From Collimonas antrihumi (GTDB lineage Bacteria; Pseudomonadota; Gammaproteobacteria; Burkholderiales; Burkholderiaceae_D), in assembly GCF_018304965.1 (NCBI RefSeq), contig NZ_JAGQED010000015.1, positions 42,443-106,442 on the forward strand: DNA of 64,000 nt, given 5' to 3'. Shown here piece after piece: positions 39,337 through 48,187 of this stretch (its first letter is position 1; every line of letters begins with the position of its first letter). The notes below the pieces were generated by a model. That model was given only the letters and a program-made list of their open reading frames with translations, was not told the DNA's origin and ran no database searches. The position numbers and the translations under genes were made by a program.

Positions 39337-40352
39337 CAGGTATTGAGGGGCACCAGGAAATCGCGGCTGATGCGATTGCCGAGTTCGAAAATTCGCTCGA
39401 AGAACTGCGTCAGGTAATCATGCAGACCGGCGTCCAGAATCTCATCGAGACTGCTGAACTTGAGATCGGCATGCAGCTTTCCGGCGAAACGCTCGGTGTC
39501 GGCGGAAATGTCGTTGTGCACATGTTTCAGATTGCCCACCACTTGCGTCATGCAGGCCAGCAAGGAACGCGGCATGTCCGGCCGCAGAATCAGCAAATCC
39601 GCCACACGAGCCGGTGTGATCACATCGCGGTACACCTTGCGGTAGATTTCAAAGCCGGACACCGAACGCAGGATCGCCGCCCAATAGTAGAAATCGACCT
39701 GCGGTTCGGCGATCGCCTTTTTACGTTCCTCAGCGTGCCGCTGTTCAGTGCTTTGCCGCTGGCCGTTTTGGTGATTCTTTTTGTACGTGCCTTCTTTCGC
39801 GCCGTGGAATTTGACATCGATGATGCGCGCGGTATTGTCGGCGCGTTCCAGGAATGTGCCAAGGCGAATGAAGTGAAACGCTTCGTCTTTGAGCATGGTG
39901 CCGATGGTCACTCCGCGTGACAGATGTGAACGGTGTTTGACCCATTCGAAAAATTCACTCGGATTGCGCTCCAGCGCATCGGTTTGCAAGTAACCCTGCA
40001 TCTTGATCCAGGTGGCGTTCTGGATTTCCCATGCTTCGGTAGTCAGCGCGCCACGCACCGCGCGGGCGTTCTCGCGTGCCTGTTTCAGGCAGGATGCGAT
40101 CGAGGAGGAATTGCTCGGATCGCGCACCATGAAATCAATCACGTCTTTTTGCGTCAGCACGCTATATTTTTTGTCGAAAGCCTGCTGCAGTTCGGAAATG
40201 CCAAGGATCGCGCGCCAGCCTATTTCCGCATCTTCAACCGATTGCGGCAACAGCCCGGTTTGCACGTGCACATCCAGCATGCGTGCTGTGTTTTCTGCCC
40301 GCTCGGTGTAGCGGGACATCCAGAATAAATGATCGGCGGTGCGACTGAGCAT
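39336..40352 (-). CDS. Alpha-E domain protein (locus 1)
   Basis: A 338-residue, all-helical protein of the alpha-E family (DUF403/COG2307). It opens MLSRTADHLFWMSRYTERAENTARMLDVH, the family signature, and has RGVTIGTMLKDEAFHFIRLGTFLERADNTARIIDV at about 150-185, which is partly an internal repeat of it. A charged insert (Lys/Gln/Arg-rich, about 188-215) separates two helical halves. The domain occurs only with the circularly permuted ATP-grasp proteins, whose gene lies 1 base upstream. Function not established; probably a substrate-binding or scaffold partner of the ligase. Confidence 0.9.
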   Translation of the reverse strand: MLSRTADHLFWMSRYTERAENTARMLDVHVQTGLLPQSVEDAEIGWRAILGISELQQAFDKKYSVLTQKDVIDFMVRDPSNSSSIASCLKQARENARAVRGALTTEAWEIQNATWIKMQGYLQTDALERNPSEFFEWVKHRSHLSRGVTIGTMLKDEAFHFIRLGTFLERADNTARIIDVKFHGAKEGTYKKNHQNGQRQSTEQRHAEERKKAIAEPQVDFYYWAAILRSVSGFEIYRKVYRDVITPARVADLLILRPDMPRSLLACMTQVVGNLKHVHNDISADTERFAGKLHADLKFSSLDEILDAGLHDYLTQFFERIFELGNRISRDFLVPLNT

Positions 40353-40353
40353 G

Positions 40354-41769
40354 TTATTTCTCCAGAATCCAGGTGTCTTTGGTGCCGCCGCCTTGGGACG
40401 AATTAACCACCAGAGAACCTTCCTTGAGGGCGACGCGGGTCAGGCCGCCGCGCACCAGGGAGACATTTTTTCCAGACAGCACAAACGGCCGCAGGTCCAG
40501 GTGGCGTGGCGCGATGCCGGATTCGACATAGGTCGGGCAAGCCGATAAAGCCAGGGTCGGCTGGGAGATATAGCCATCCGGCTTGGCAATCACGCGCTGG
40601 CGGAAATCTTCGATTTCCTGCTTGGTGGAAGCCGGTCCGACCAGCATGCCGTAACCGCCGGCGCCATGCACTTCCTTGACGACCAGATCCTTCAGGTTAT
40701 CCAGGGTGTACTGCAAATCGTCTTTTTTGCGGCACTGGTAAGTCGGGACATTGTTCAGGATCGGTTTCTCCGACAAATAAAACTGGATCATGTCCGGCAC
40801 GAACGGATAGACCGATTTGTCATCGGCGACACCGGTGCCGATGGCATTCGCCAGCGTGACGTTACCGGCGCGATACACCGACAGCAGACCGGGCACGCCC
40901 AGCGACGAATCGGGACGGAAGGCGAGCGGATCGAGATAGTCGTCGTCGATCCGGCGATAAATCACGTCGACCCGTTTCGGGCCGCGCGTGGTGCGCATGT
41001 AGACCGCGTTATCGTTGACGAACAGATCCTGGCCTTCAACCAGTTCCACGCCCATTTGCTGCGCCAGGAACGCATGTTCGAAGTAGGCCGAGTTATACAT
41101 CCCCGGTGTCATCACCACCACGGTCGGATCGGTAACGCCAACCGGCGCCACCGAACGCAGATTGTCCAGCAGCAGGTCAGGGTAGTGATCGACCGGGGCA
41201 ATCTTGTGGCGCAAGAATAGTTCGGGGAACAGCCGCATCATCATCTTGCGGTTTTCCAGCATGTAGGACACGCCGGAAGGTACCCGCAGATTATCTTCCA
41301 GCACGTAAAACTCGCCCTGGCCGGCACGCACGATATCGACACCCGCAATATGCGCATAGATATCCGAGGCAACCGAGATGCCCTGCATTTCCGGGCGATA
41401 CTGGGCGTTGCGGAAAATCTGTTCAGCGGGGATCACACCTGCCTTGACGATGTTCTGGCCATGATAGATATCGTGGATGAACATGTTGAGCGCCTTGACG
41501 CGTTGTATCAGGCCGGCTTCAAGCGTGGCCCACTCCTGCGCATGGATGATGCGCGGAATGATGTCGAAGGGGATCAGACGTTCGGTGCCGGCGTCGTTGC
41601 CATAGACGGCAAAGGTAATGCCGACGCGGCGGAAAATCAGGTCGGCCTCAGCGCGTTTGCGGGCGATGGTTTCAGCGGTCTGAGCGTTGAGCCAATTGGA
41701 AAACTCGTCGTAGTGCGGACGCACCGACGATTTGCCATCGGAGTACATTTCATCGAAAAAATTTGCCAT
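40354..41769 (-). CDS. Circularly permuted ATP-grasp type 2 protein (locus 1)
   Basis: A 471-residue predicted carboxylate-amine ligase (COG2308). Core motifs: FYVLEDNLRVPSGVSYMLENR (Glu158-Asp159-Asn160), VDVIYRRIDDDYLDPLAFRPD, LVVKEVHGAGGYGMLVGP, HLDLRPFVL and a C-terminal GGLTRVAL...SSQGGGTKDTWIL. It is predicted to join a carboxylate to an amine using ATP, giving an amide or peptide. First gene of the minus-strand operon with alpha-E, transglutaminase and Anbu. The 259-base AT-rich spacer upstream (41770-42028) presumably holds the promoter; no gene there. A second version is fused to alpha-E at 48.2 kb. Confidence 0.92.
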   Translation of the reverse strand: MANFFDEMYSDGKSSVRPHYDEFSNWLNAQTAETIARKRAEADLIFRRVGITFAVYGNDAGTERLIPFDIIPRIIHAQEWATLEAGLIQRVKALNMFIHDIYHGQNIVKAGVIPAEQIFRNAQYRPEMQGISVASDIYAHIAGVDIVRAGQGEFYVLEDNLRVPSGVSYMLENRKMMMRLFPELFLRHKIAPVDHYPDLLLDNLRSVAPVGVTDPTVVVMTPGMYNSAYFEHAFLAQQMGVELVEGQDLFVNDNAVYMRTTRGPKRVDVIYRRIDDDYLDPLAFRPDSSLGVPGLLSVYRAGNVTLANAIGTGVADDKSVYPFVPDMIQFYLSEKPILNNVPTYQCRKKDDLQYTLDNLKDLVVKEVHGAGGYGMLVGPASTKQEIEDFRQRVIAKPDGYISQPTLALSACPTYVESGIAPRHLDLRPFVLSGKNVSLVRGGLTRVALKEGSLVVNSSQGGGTKDTWILEK

Positions 41770-42028
41770 GATCTTGCTTTGCTGTGGTTTGATCGGAAAC
41801 TATCAAGTAGCTATCAAGAAGCGTGCCTGTTGCACGCTGCTGGCTGACGTTTAAGCTTTGGCCTGTGTAAAAAGATTATTCAAAAATTAACATGTTATGT
41901 TGTAATTTGAACAGGTTTTATTTTCAGCAATGCCGTGTCAGCACTTAGCAAATTTTGCGTAATCTGGGTGGCGTCCTCCATGTTGTTTTGACTGCAAAAA
42001 CCTGGTGTTCAAATGCCGCGCAAGTAGC

Positions 42029-42490
42029 CTAAGTCGTCTGAACCCATGGCGTCGGCGCCGGGACGGCGCACGGTGCGGGCATGTCGATCGAAGTGAACGC
42101 CGCCGGGCTGACGATTTCAAGATACTCCATGTCTTTCGAGTAGTCGAATAAAAAATGCACTATGCCTGGGCGCTGGTGCACGCAATCGCCGGCCTTGACC
42201 AGCGTTTCCTTATCGCCGTACATGAAACGGGCCCAGCCTTTAAGCATGTAGACGATATGGAAATTGGCTTCATGCCGGTGCCAGCCAGTGCCTACTTCGG
42301 GCGCCATGTTGGCTTTCACCAGATGCGCCACCACCTGGCCGCCGGTGGCGGCGGCAATCCCGAGATCGCGATACAGGAAAAAATCGCGCAGGCCGCCGGA
42401 TTCGAATTCGGTGTCGCCCTCGCGGACATGCGAGAACAAGGTGGTCGACGACTCGGCCGGGCTGGCAGATGTACTTGTGTTTGTATCCAT
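42029..42490 (-). CDS. Cupin-domain protein
   Basis: A 153-residue single-domain cupin. The metal motif 1 is GTGWHRHEANFHIVYMLKGW and motif 2 lies around GDCVHQRPGIVHFLFDYS, giving candidate metal ligands His-His-Glu and His. Small cupins have many roles (dioxygenases, isomerases, binding proteins), and nothing here decides which. It lies on the same strand as the downstream ATP-grasp operon but 259 bases away, and 15 bases after the glutathione transferase gene, so those two are likely co-transcribed. Confidence 0.85.
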   Translation of the reverse strand: MDTNTSTSASPAESSTTLFSHVREGDTEFESGGLRDFFLYRDLGIAAATGGQVVAHLVKANMAPEVGTGWHRHEANFHIVYMLKGWARFMYGDKETLVKAGDCVHQRPGIVHFLFDYSKDMEYLEIVSPAAFTSIDMPAPCAVPAPTPWVQTT

Positions 42491-42505
42491 CGCAGCTATC
42501 CTTTA

Positions 42506-43159
42506 TCAAAACTCTACATCCAGTTCATTGATATCGTCCGGTTCCAGCTTGGCGGCCTCGATCCATTCCTGCATTTCCGGCATCGCAATAATGCGTTTGC
42601 AATAGGCGCTGCAGACGGAATCCAGTTTTACATCGTACGTCAAAAACCGGGTCGTCACCGGTGCATACATGGCATCGGCCATCGAGCGTTCGCCAAACAG
42701 GAACGGCCCGCCGTAGGTCGCCAGGCATTGCTTCCAGATAGTGGTGATGCGTTTAATGTCGGCTTCGGCGCGCGACCAAACCTTGAAGTCGGGGAAATGC
42801 GCTTTGATGTTCATCGGCAGCGCCGAACGCAAGGCGCTGAAGCCGGAGTGCATTTCGCCGCAGATCGAGCGGCAGTGGGCGCGCGCGGCGCGGTCCGCCG
42901 GCAGCAGCCCGGCCTTGGGCCGGATCTCGTGCAGATATTCACCGATAGCCAAGGTATCCCACACCACGATATTGCCGTGGTACAGGCAAGGCACCAGGAT
43001 CGACGACGACAGCAGCAGGATTTCGGCACGTGCATCCGGATCTTCCGGCGAGATCAAGTTTTCCTCGAACTCAAGACCGGAAAATCTCGTCATCAGCCAG
43101 CCACGCAACGACCATGACGAATAATTTTTGCTGGTAATGCTCAATGTGGTCTTAGGCAT
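42506..43159 (-). CDS. Glutathione S-transferase family protein
   Basis: A 217-residue GST. The thioredoxin-like N domain begins TLSITSKNYSSWSLRGWLMTRFSGLEFEE (a Ser in the Y/S active-site position) and includes VPCLYHGNIVVWDTLAIGEYL with the conserved glutathione-binding V-P and D-[ST] pair. The helical C domain contains SMADAMYAPVTTRF. ATG 43159 is preceded by GGAAGA. Substrate unknown. Adjacent to the cupin gene; it lies between the two amidoligase loci, divergent from the PHB depolymerase gene. Confidence 0.9.
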   Translation of the reverse strand: MPKTTLSITSKNYSSWSLRGWLMTRFSGLEFEENLISPEDPDARAEILLLSSSILVPCLYHGNIVVWDTLAIGEYLHEIRPKAGLLPADRAARAHCRSICGEMHSGFSALRSALPMNIKAHFPDFKVWSRAEADIKRITTIWKQCLATYGGPFLFGERSMADAMYAPVTTRFLTYDVKLDSVCSAYCKRIIAMPEMQEWIEAAKLEPDDINELDVEF

Positions 43160-43301
43160 GGCAATATTCTTCCGTATTGGATCGAAAGCATTTTTGATTG
43201 GCAAACCGTTTGACAACTACTGAGCAAAGGCCGTGCCAGAGAGTTGGGCATGGATATTGCAGACGTAGCATTTGCCGGCATTCCAATAACAGGGTAGTCC
43301 C

Positions 43302-44528
43302 ATGACAGAAATTTACCAGGCGTATCAGGGCTATTCGGACCTCAGCGATCCGATGCGGGTGTGGGCCGGCATGGCCGCACCGGTGTTCGGCTACAAATGG
43401 CAAGGATGGCCCGACAGTCTGACGCTGCGCAAGCTGGCTGCAGCCTGCGAAGTGTTTTCTTGCACCCGGTTGACGCATCAACGCCCCGCGTTCGGGATAG
43501 ATAGCGTGGCGGAAAATGGCTGCACAGTTTCGGTGCGCGAAGAGGTGGCCGACCAGACGCCGTTCTGCACTTTGTTGCATTTCCGGAGGGAAATAAATGC
43601 GACGCAGCAGCCACGCGTACTGGTGGTAGCGCCGATGTCGGGACATTTCGCCACACTTTTGCGCGGCACCGTGACCACGCTCCTGCGCGATCATGATGTG
43701 TACATTACCGACTGGCACAACGCGCGCGACGTGGCCTTGCGCGACGGCCGCTTCGGCTTCGACGAATATGTCGCGCATTTGATCCGTTTCATCGAAAAGA
43801 TCGGCCCCGGCACACATCTGCTGGCGGTTTGCCAGCCAACTGTGGCGGCGCTGGCGGCGGTATCGCTGATGGCTGCCGAACGACATCCGGCGCAGCCGTC
43901 CAGCATGACCCTGATGGCTGGTCCCATCGACACCCGCATCAATCCGACGGCGGTCAATCACCTGGCGAAAAGCAAGCCGATCACCTGGTTCGAAGAAAAC
44001 CTGGTCAGCACCGTTCCCGGCCGTTTCACCGGCAGCCAGCGCCAGGTCTATCCCGGGTTCCTGCAGCTGAATGCGTTCATGAGCATGAACCCGGAACGTC
44101 ACCTCAAGGCCTTTCAAAACCTGTACAACTATCTGGTGGAAGGTGAAGACGATAAAGCCAATCTCATCAAGACTTTCTATGCCGAGTATTTCGCCATGTC
44201 GGATCTGGCGGCGGAGTTTTACCTGGAAACAGTACAAAGCGTGTTCCAGGATCACGCATTGCCACTTGGCGAAATGCAGGCATTAGGGCGTACCATCGAA
44301 CCGGCAGCGATTCGCCGCACCGCGCTGTTTACCGTAGAGGGGGAGAAGGATGATATCTGCGCAGTAGGCCAGACCGTGGTGGCGCAGGATATGTGCAGCG
44401 GCATACGGCCGTACATGAAGGCGCATCATGTGCAAACCGGTGTCGGCCACTATGGCGTATTCAACGGCCTCCGCTGGGACAAGGAAATCTATCCGCGCCT
44501 ACGCGAATTTATTTACAGCCACCAGTAG
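43302..44528 (+). CDS. phaZ: Intracellular polyhydroxybutyrate depolymerase
   Basis: A 408-residue alpha/beta hydrolase of the intracellular PhaZ type, which degrades stored PHB granules. The nucleophile is Cys177 in LLAVCQPTVAAL (this group uses Cys instead of Ser). VLVVAPMSGHFATLLRGTV and VYITDWHNARDV are family blocks. The C-terminal region GEKDDICAVGQT and the His of TGVGHYGVFNG complete the triad. The TAG stop codon is contributed by the left end of a REPIN-like repeat, so the C-terminus YSHQ abuts the repeat. No other PHA gene is in the window. Confidence 0.93.
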   Translation: MTEIYQAYQGYSDLSDPMRVWAGMAAPVFGYKWQGWPDSLTLRKLAAACEVFSCTRLTHQRPAFGIDSVAENGCTVSVREEVADQTPFCTLLHFRREINATQQPRVLVVAPMSGHFATLLRGTVTTLLRDHDVYITDWHNARDVALRDGRFGFDEYVAHLIRFIEKIGPGTHLLAVCQPTVAALAAVSLMAAERHPAQPSSMTLMAGPIDTRINPTAVNHLAKSKPITWFEENLVSTVPGRFTGSQRQVYPGFLQLNAFMSMNPERHLKAFQNLYNYLVEGEDDKANLIKTFYAEYFAMSDLAAEFYLETVQSVFQDHALPLGEMQALGRTIEPAAIRRTALFTVEGEKDDICAVGQTVVAQDMCSGIRPYMKAHHVQTGVGHYGVFNGLRWDKEIYPRLREFIYSHQ

Positions 44529-44649
44529 GGTGGGTACGCCTTTGTGCCCACGCGTGACCGTGATGGTCGGAGTACGGACCGACGCAGTGTCGAAATAGGC
44601 AAATACGTGGTGTGAATTCCGCGTGGGCACAAAGGCGTGCCCACCCTAC
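44525..44649. repeat. REPIN-like doublet downstream of phaZ (copy F)
   Basis: A 125-bp element with GTAGGGTGGGTACGCCTTTG at the left and the complement of GTAGGGTGGGCACGCCTTTG at the right, each followed by a GTGCCCACGCG stem partner. Bases 44526-44528 (TAG) are the phaZ stop codon. The element ends 32 bases before the transglutaminase-DUF2126 start. Confidence 0.9.
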
Positions 44650-44681
44650 GAAAAAATTATTGATTGTCGCAGAGGATATCC

Positions 44682-47600
44682 ATGTCAATTCACGTAGCAC
44701 TCAATCATCTCACCACCTATCGTTACGAACGTCCGATCAGCCTGGGACCCCAAATCATTCGTTTGCGGCCGGCGCCGCATTGCCGCACCCGCATCCTGAG
44801 TTATTCGCTGCGGATATTGCCGGAACCACATTTCATCAACTGGCAACAGGACCCGCAGGCCAACTATCTGGCGCGGCTGGTGTTTCCCGAAAAGGCCAGT
44901 GAATTCCGCATCGAGGTCGATCTGGTGGCCGAAATGTCGGTGCTCAATCCCTTCGATTTTTTTCTCGAGCCGTATGCCGAGAAAGTGCCGTTTTCCTACG
45001 CACCGGAATTGCAGAACGAACTGGAGCCGTATCGCAAGAAATTGCCGCTGACGCCGTTGCTGCAAAAATTTCTGGATCAGGTGCCGCGTGAACGAATCCG
45101 CACCGAGGATTTCCTGGTCAGCCTGAATCAGCAACTGGCGCAAATGATCAGCTATACCATCCGCATGGAACCGGGGGTGCAAACGCCGGAGCAGACTCTC
45201 GGCCTTGCTTCAGGTTCCTGCCGCGATTCGTCGTGGCTGCTGGTGCAGATACTGCGTTATCTGGGTTTGGCGGCGCGCTTCGTATCGGGTTACCTGATCC
45301 AGCTGACGGCTGACCAGAAATCGCTGGATGGTCCATCCGGACCGCAAACCGATTTCACCGACCTCCACGCCTGGTGCGAGGTGTACCTGCCCGGCGCCGG
45401 CTGGATCGGCCTGGATCCAACCTCCGGCTTGCTGGCCGGGGAAGGGCACATCCCGCTGTCGTGCACGCCGGAACCATCATCGGCGGCGCCGGTCAGCGGC
45501 ATGGTCGAGCCATGCGAAGTGGAATTCGAACACGCCATGAGCGTACGTCGCATCTGGGAATCGCCGCGCGTCACCAAGCCGTATAGCGAGCAGCAATGGG
45601 AAGAGATTGAAGAGTTGGGTCACGCTATCGACGATGACCTGGATACGTTCGATGTCCGCCTGACGATGGGCGGCGAACCGACCTTCGTCGCGCGCGATCA
45701 TCCGGATGGCGAGGAATGGAACACGGCCGCGATGGGGCCCACCAAGAAACCGCTGGCAGCAGAACTCTATCATCGGCTGCGGCAGCAATATGCTGCGCAA
45801 GGTTTGCCGCATTTCGGCCAGGGGAAATGGTATCCGGGCGAGCAGTTGCCACGCTGGTCGCTCAATTGTTACTGGCGGCGCGACGGCGAACCGATCTGGA
45901 CCACGCCGGCATTGATTGCCGACGAAACCCAGGTGCAGGTGAAAGCCGGCGATGACAACGTCGCTGAACGCTTTCTACAAGGCGTTGCCGCGCGCCTGAC
46001 GCTGGATCGCCAAAACGTGTTTGCCGCCTATGAGGATATCTACTACTACCTGTGGCGTGAGCGCCGTTTGGCGATCAATGTCGATCCGTCCGACGCGCGG
46101 CTGGATGACAAGCAGGAACGGGCCAGGCTGGCGCGGGTTTTTTCGCAAGGCTTGCGCAAAGTTGCCGGCTACGTACTGCCGCTGGCCCGCAGCAACGATG
46201 AACGCGAGTGGAAAAGCGGCAGCTGGTATTTGCGCGGCGAATTCTGCTATCTGCTGCCCGGTGATTCACCATTAGGCTACCGGCTGCCGCTCGATTCGCA
46301 GCCATGGGTCAAGACCGGCGATTACCCTTACGTGCATCAGCCCGATCCTACGCAGGCCTTCCAGCCGCTACCGATTGCACAGCAAATCCGGCATCACCTT
46401 GCGACACCGGCTTCTACCAACGGCAAGGGTAAAACGGCTGCGGCGGATGCGTCGAAATATAGTTCGGCGTTCGCCAGTGAAGCACCAGCGGCACCGGCGC
46501 CATTCGAGTCGGCCGATGATATCGCCCGCACTGCCTTGTGCGCGGAAGTACGGCAGGGCGTGCTGTATTTGTTCATGCCGCCGCTGGCCCGGCTGGAAGA
46601 TTATCTGGAGCTGGTGGCAGCGATCGAAGCCACGGCGCAGGCTTTGAAGCAGCCGTTGTTGATGGAAGGCTATGAACCGCCCAACGATCCGCGCCTGGGT
46701 AAGTTCAGCGTCACTCCCGACCCCGGTGTGATTGAAGTAAATATCCAGCCCATGCATAGCTGGAGCGAGCTGGTTGCCAATACCAACTATCTGTACGATG
46801 TCGCTCGCGAGACCCGTTTGACTACCGAGAAATTCATGCTCGACGGTCATCACTCCGGCACCGGCGGCGGCAACCACCTGGTGTTGGGCGGCGCCACCAC
46901 CAGCGATTCGCCATTCCTGCGGCGTCCGGATCTGTTGCGTAGCCTGATCAGCTATTGGCATAACCATCCGTCGTTGTCCTATCTGTTTTCCGGCATGTTC
47001 ATCGGCTCCACTTCGCAAGCGCCGCGCGTTGACGAAGCGCGCAACGACGCCGTGGTCGAGCTGGAATTGGCGTTTACCGAAATGGACCGGCAAATCGCCG
47101 CCGGCAGCTGCGCGCCATGGCTGGTGGACCGGCTGCTGCGCAATCTGCTGATCGATGTAACCGGCAACACGCATCGCGCCGAGTTTTGTATCGACAAACT
47201 GTATTCGCCCGATAGCAGCACCGGTCGCCTTGGTTTACTGGAATTGCGCGCATTTGAAATGCCGCCGCATGCACGCATGAGCCTGACCCAGCAGTTGCTG
47301 CTGCGGGCGCTGGTAGCGCGTTTCTGGAAAACGCCGTACAAGCCGCCGCGCCTGGTGCGCTGGGGCACCGAGTTGCACGACCGTTTCCTGCTGCCGCACT
47401 TCATCTGGCAGGATTTCTGCGATGTGATGGACGACATGCAGCAGGCCGGTTATGCGCTCAAGCCGGAATGGTTTGCACCGCACTTCGAGTTTCGCTTTCC
47501 AAAAATCGGAGATTTTGCCGTCAACGGCATCGCCCTCGAACTGCGCACGGCGCTGGAACCCTGGCATGTGCTGGGCGAGGAAAGCCGTTCCGGCGGCAAC

Positions 47601-48035
47601 GCCCGTTATGTCGATTCTTCGCTCGAGCGATTGCAGATGAAAGTCAACGGCATGGCGCCGGATCGCTATGTGCTGACCTGCAACGGCGTGCCCGTGCCTT
47701 TGCAACCGACAGGGCGCGTCGGCGAGTTTGTCAGCGGCGTGCGTTATCGCGCCTGGCAACCGCCGTCGGCCCTGCATCCGACCATCGGCATCGATTCGCC
47801 GTTGACCTTCGATCTGGTGGATACCTGGAACGGCCGTAGCCTGGGCGGTTGCCAATATCACGTGGTGCATCCGGGCGGGCGTAGCTACGAGACGTTCCCG
47901 GTTAATGCTTTCGAAGCGGAAAGCCGGCGTCTGGCGCGTTATTTCCGGCTCAATCACACCCCGGGGCAGATGCAGGTAACCAAGCCGATAGCATCCATCG
48001 AGTTCCCATTTACGTTAGACTTACGTCACTTCTGA
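44682..48035 (+). CDS. Transglutaminase-DUF2126 fusion (GS-like circularly permuted ligase; locus 2)
   Basis: An 1117-residue protein. Residues 1-290 are a transglutaminase-like module with Cys in ASGSCRDSSWLLVQIL, His in DLHAWCEVYLPG and Asp in WIGLDPTSG. Residues about 300-1110 are DUF2126 (COG4196): MGGEPTFVARDHPDG, KWYPGEQLPRWSLNCYWRRDG, FMLDGHHSGTGGGNHLVLGG, LSYLFSGMFIGSTSQAPR, and FPVNAFEAESRRLARYF near the end. Comparative genomics has proposed that DUF2126 is a circularly permuted glutamine-synthetase-like ligase; this is not proven. ATG 44682 is chosen because AGAGGA lies 5 bases upstream. First gene of the plus-strand locus 2. A low-complexity Ala/Lys linker (about 575-600) interrupts the DUF2126 region. 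Confidence 0.9.
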   Translation: MSIHVALNHLTTYRYERPISLGPQIIRLRPAPHCRTRILSYSLRILPEPHFINWQQDPQANYLARLVFPEKASEFRIEVDLVAEMSVLNPFDFFLEPYAEKVPFSYAPELQNELEPYRKKLPLTPLLQKFLDQVPRERIRTEDFLVSLNQQLAQMISYTIRMEPGVQTPEQTLGLASGSCRDSSWLLVQILRYLGLAARFVSGYLIQLTADQKSLDGPSGPQTDFTDLHAWCEVYLPGAGWIGLDPTSGLLAGEGHIPLSCTPEPSSAAPVSGMVEPCEVEFEHAMSVRRIWESPRVTKPYSEQQWEEIEELGHAIDDDLDTFDVRLTMGGEPTFVARDHPDGEEWNTAAMGPTKKPLAAELYHRLRQQYAAQGLPHFGQGKWYPGEQLPRWSLNCYWRRDGEPIWTTPALIADETQVQVKAGDDNVAERFLQGVAARLTLDRQNVFAAYEDIYYYLWRERRLAINVDPSDARLDDKQERARLARVFSQGLRKVAGYVLPLARSNDEREWKSGSWYLRGEFCYLLPGDSPLGYRLPLDSQPWVKTGDYPYVHQPDPTQAFQPLPIAQQIRHHLATPASTNGKGKTAAADASKYSSAFASEAPAAPAPFESADDIARTALCAEVRQGVLYLFMPPLARLEDYLELVAAIEATAQALKQPLLMEGYEPPNDPRLGKFSVTPDPGVIEVNIQPMHSWSELVANTNYLYDVARETRLTTEKFMLDGHHSGTGGGNHLVLGGATTSDSPFLRRPDLLRSLISYWHNHPSLSYLFSGMFIGSTSQAPRVDEARNDAVVELELAFTEMDRQIAAGSCAPWLVDRLLRNLLIDVTGNTHRAEFCIDKLYSPDSSTGRLGLLELRAFEMPPHARMSLTQQLLLRALVARFWKTPYKPPRLVRWGTELHDRFLLPHFIWQDFCDVMDDMQQAGYALKPEWFAPHFEFRFPKIGDFAVNGIALELRTALEPWHVLGEESRSGGNARYVDSSLERLQMKVNGMAPDRYVLTCNGVPVPLQPTGRVGEFVSGVRYRAWQPPSALHPTIGIDSPLTFDLVDTWNGRSLGGCQYHVVHPGGRSYETFPVNAFEAESRRLARYFRLNHTPGQMQVTKPIASIEFPFTLDLRHF

Positions 48036-48075
48036 TCAACCTGCGTAGTCAAGGATTCTTCCAAGAAAAAGCGCC

Positions 48076-48100
48076 GTCATCCCCGCGAACGCGGGCGCCA
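48076..48100. repeat. Single arm of the GTCAT-CCCCGCG repeat
   Basis: GTCATCCCCGCG-AA-CGCGGGCGCCA resembles one arm of the doublet at 27092-27155 (same GTCATYCCCGCG start and internal CGCG hairpin). It lies in the 152-base spacer between the DUF2126 gene and the ATP-grasp/alpha-E gene. Confidence 0.6.
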
Positions 48101-48187
48101 ATGACGGGGTCGCCAACGACGGGGCAGAGTGTTCTGAATCTTTGGCGCAGGTTGTTTAACCATTGCAAGTGACGCAAGCTATAAACC

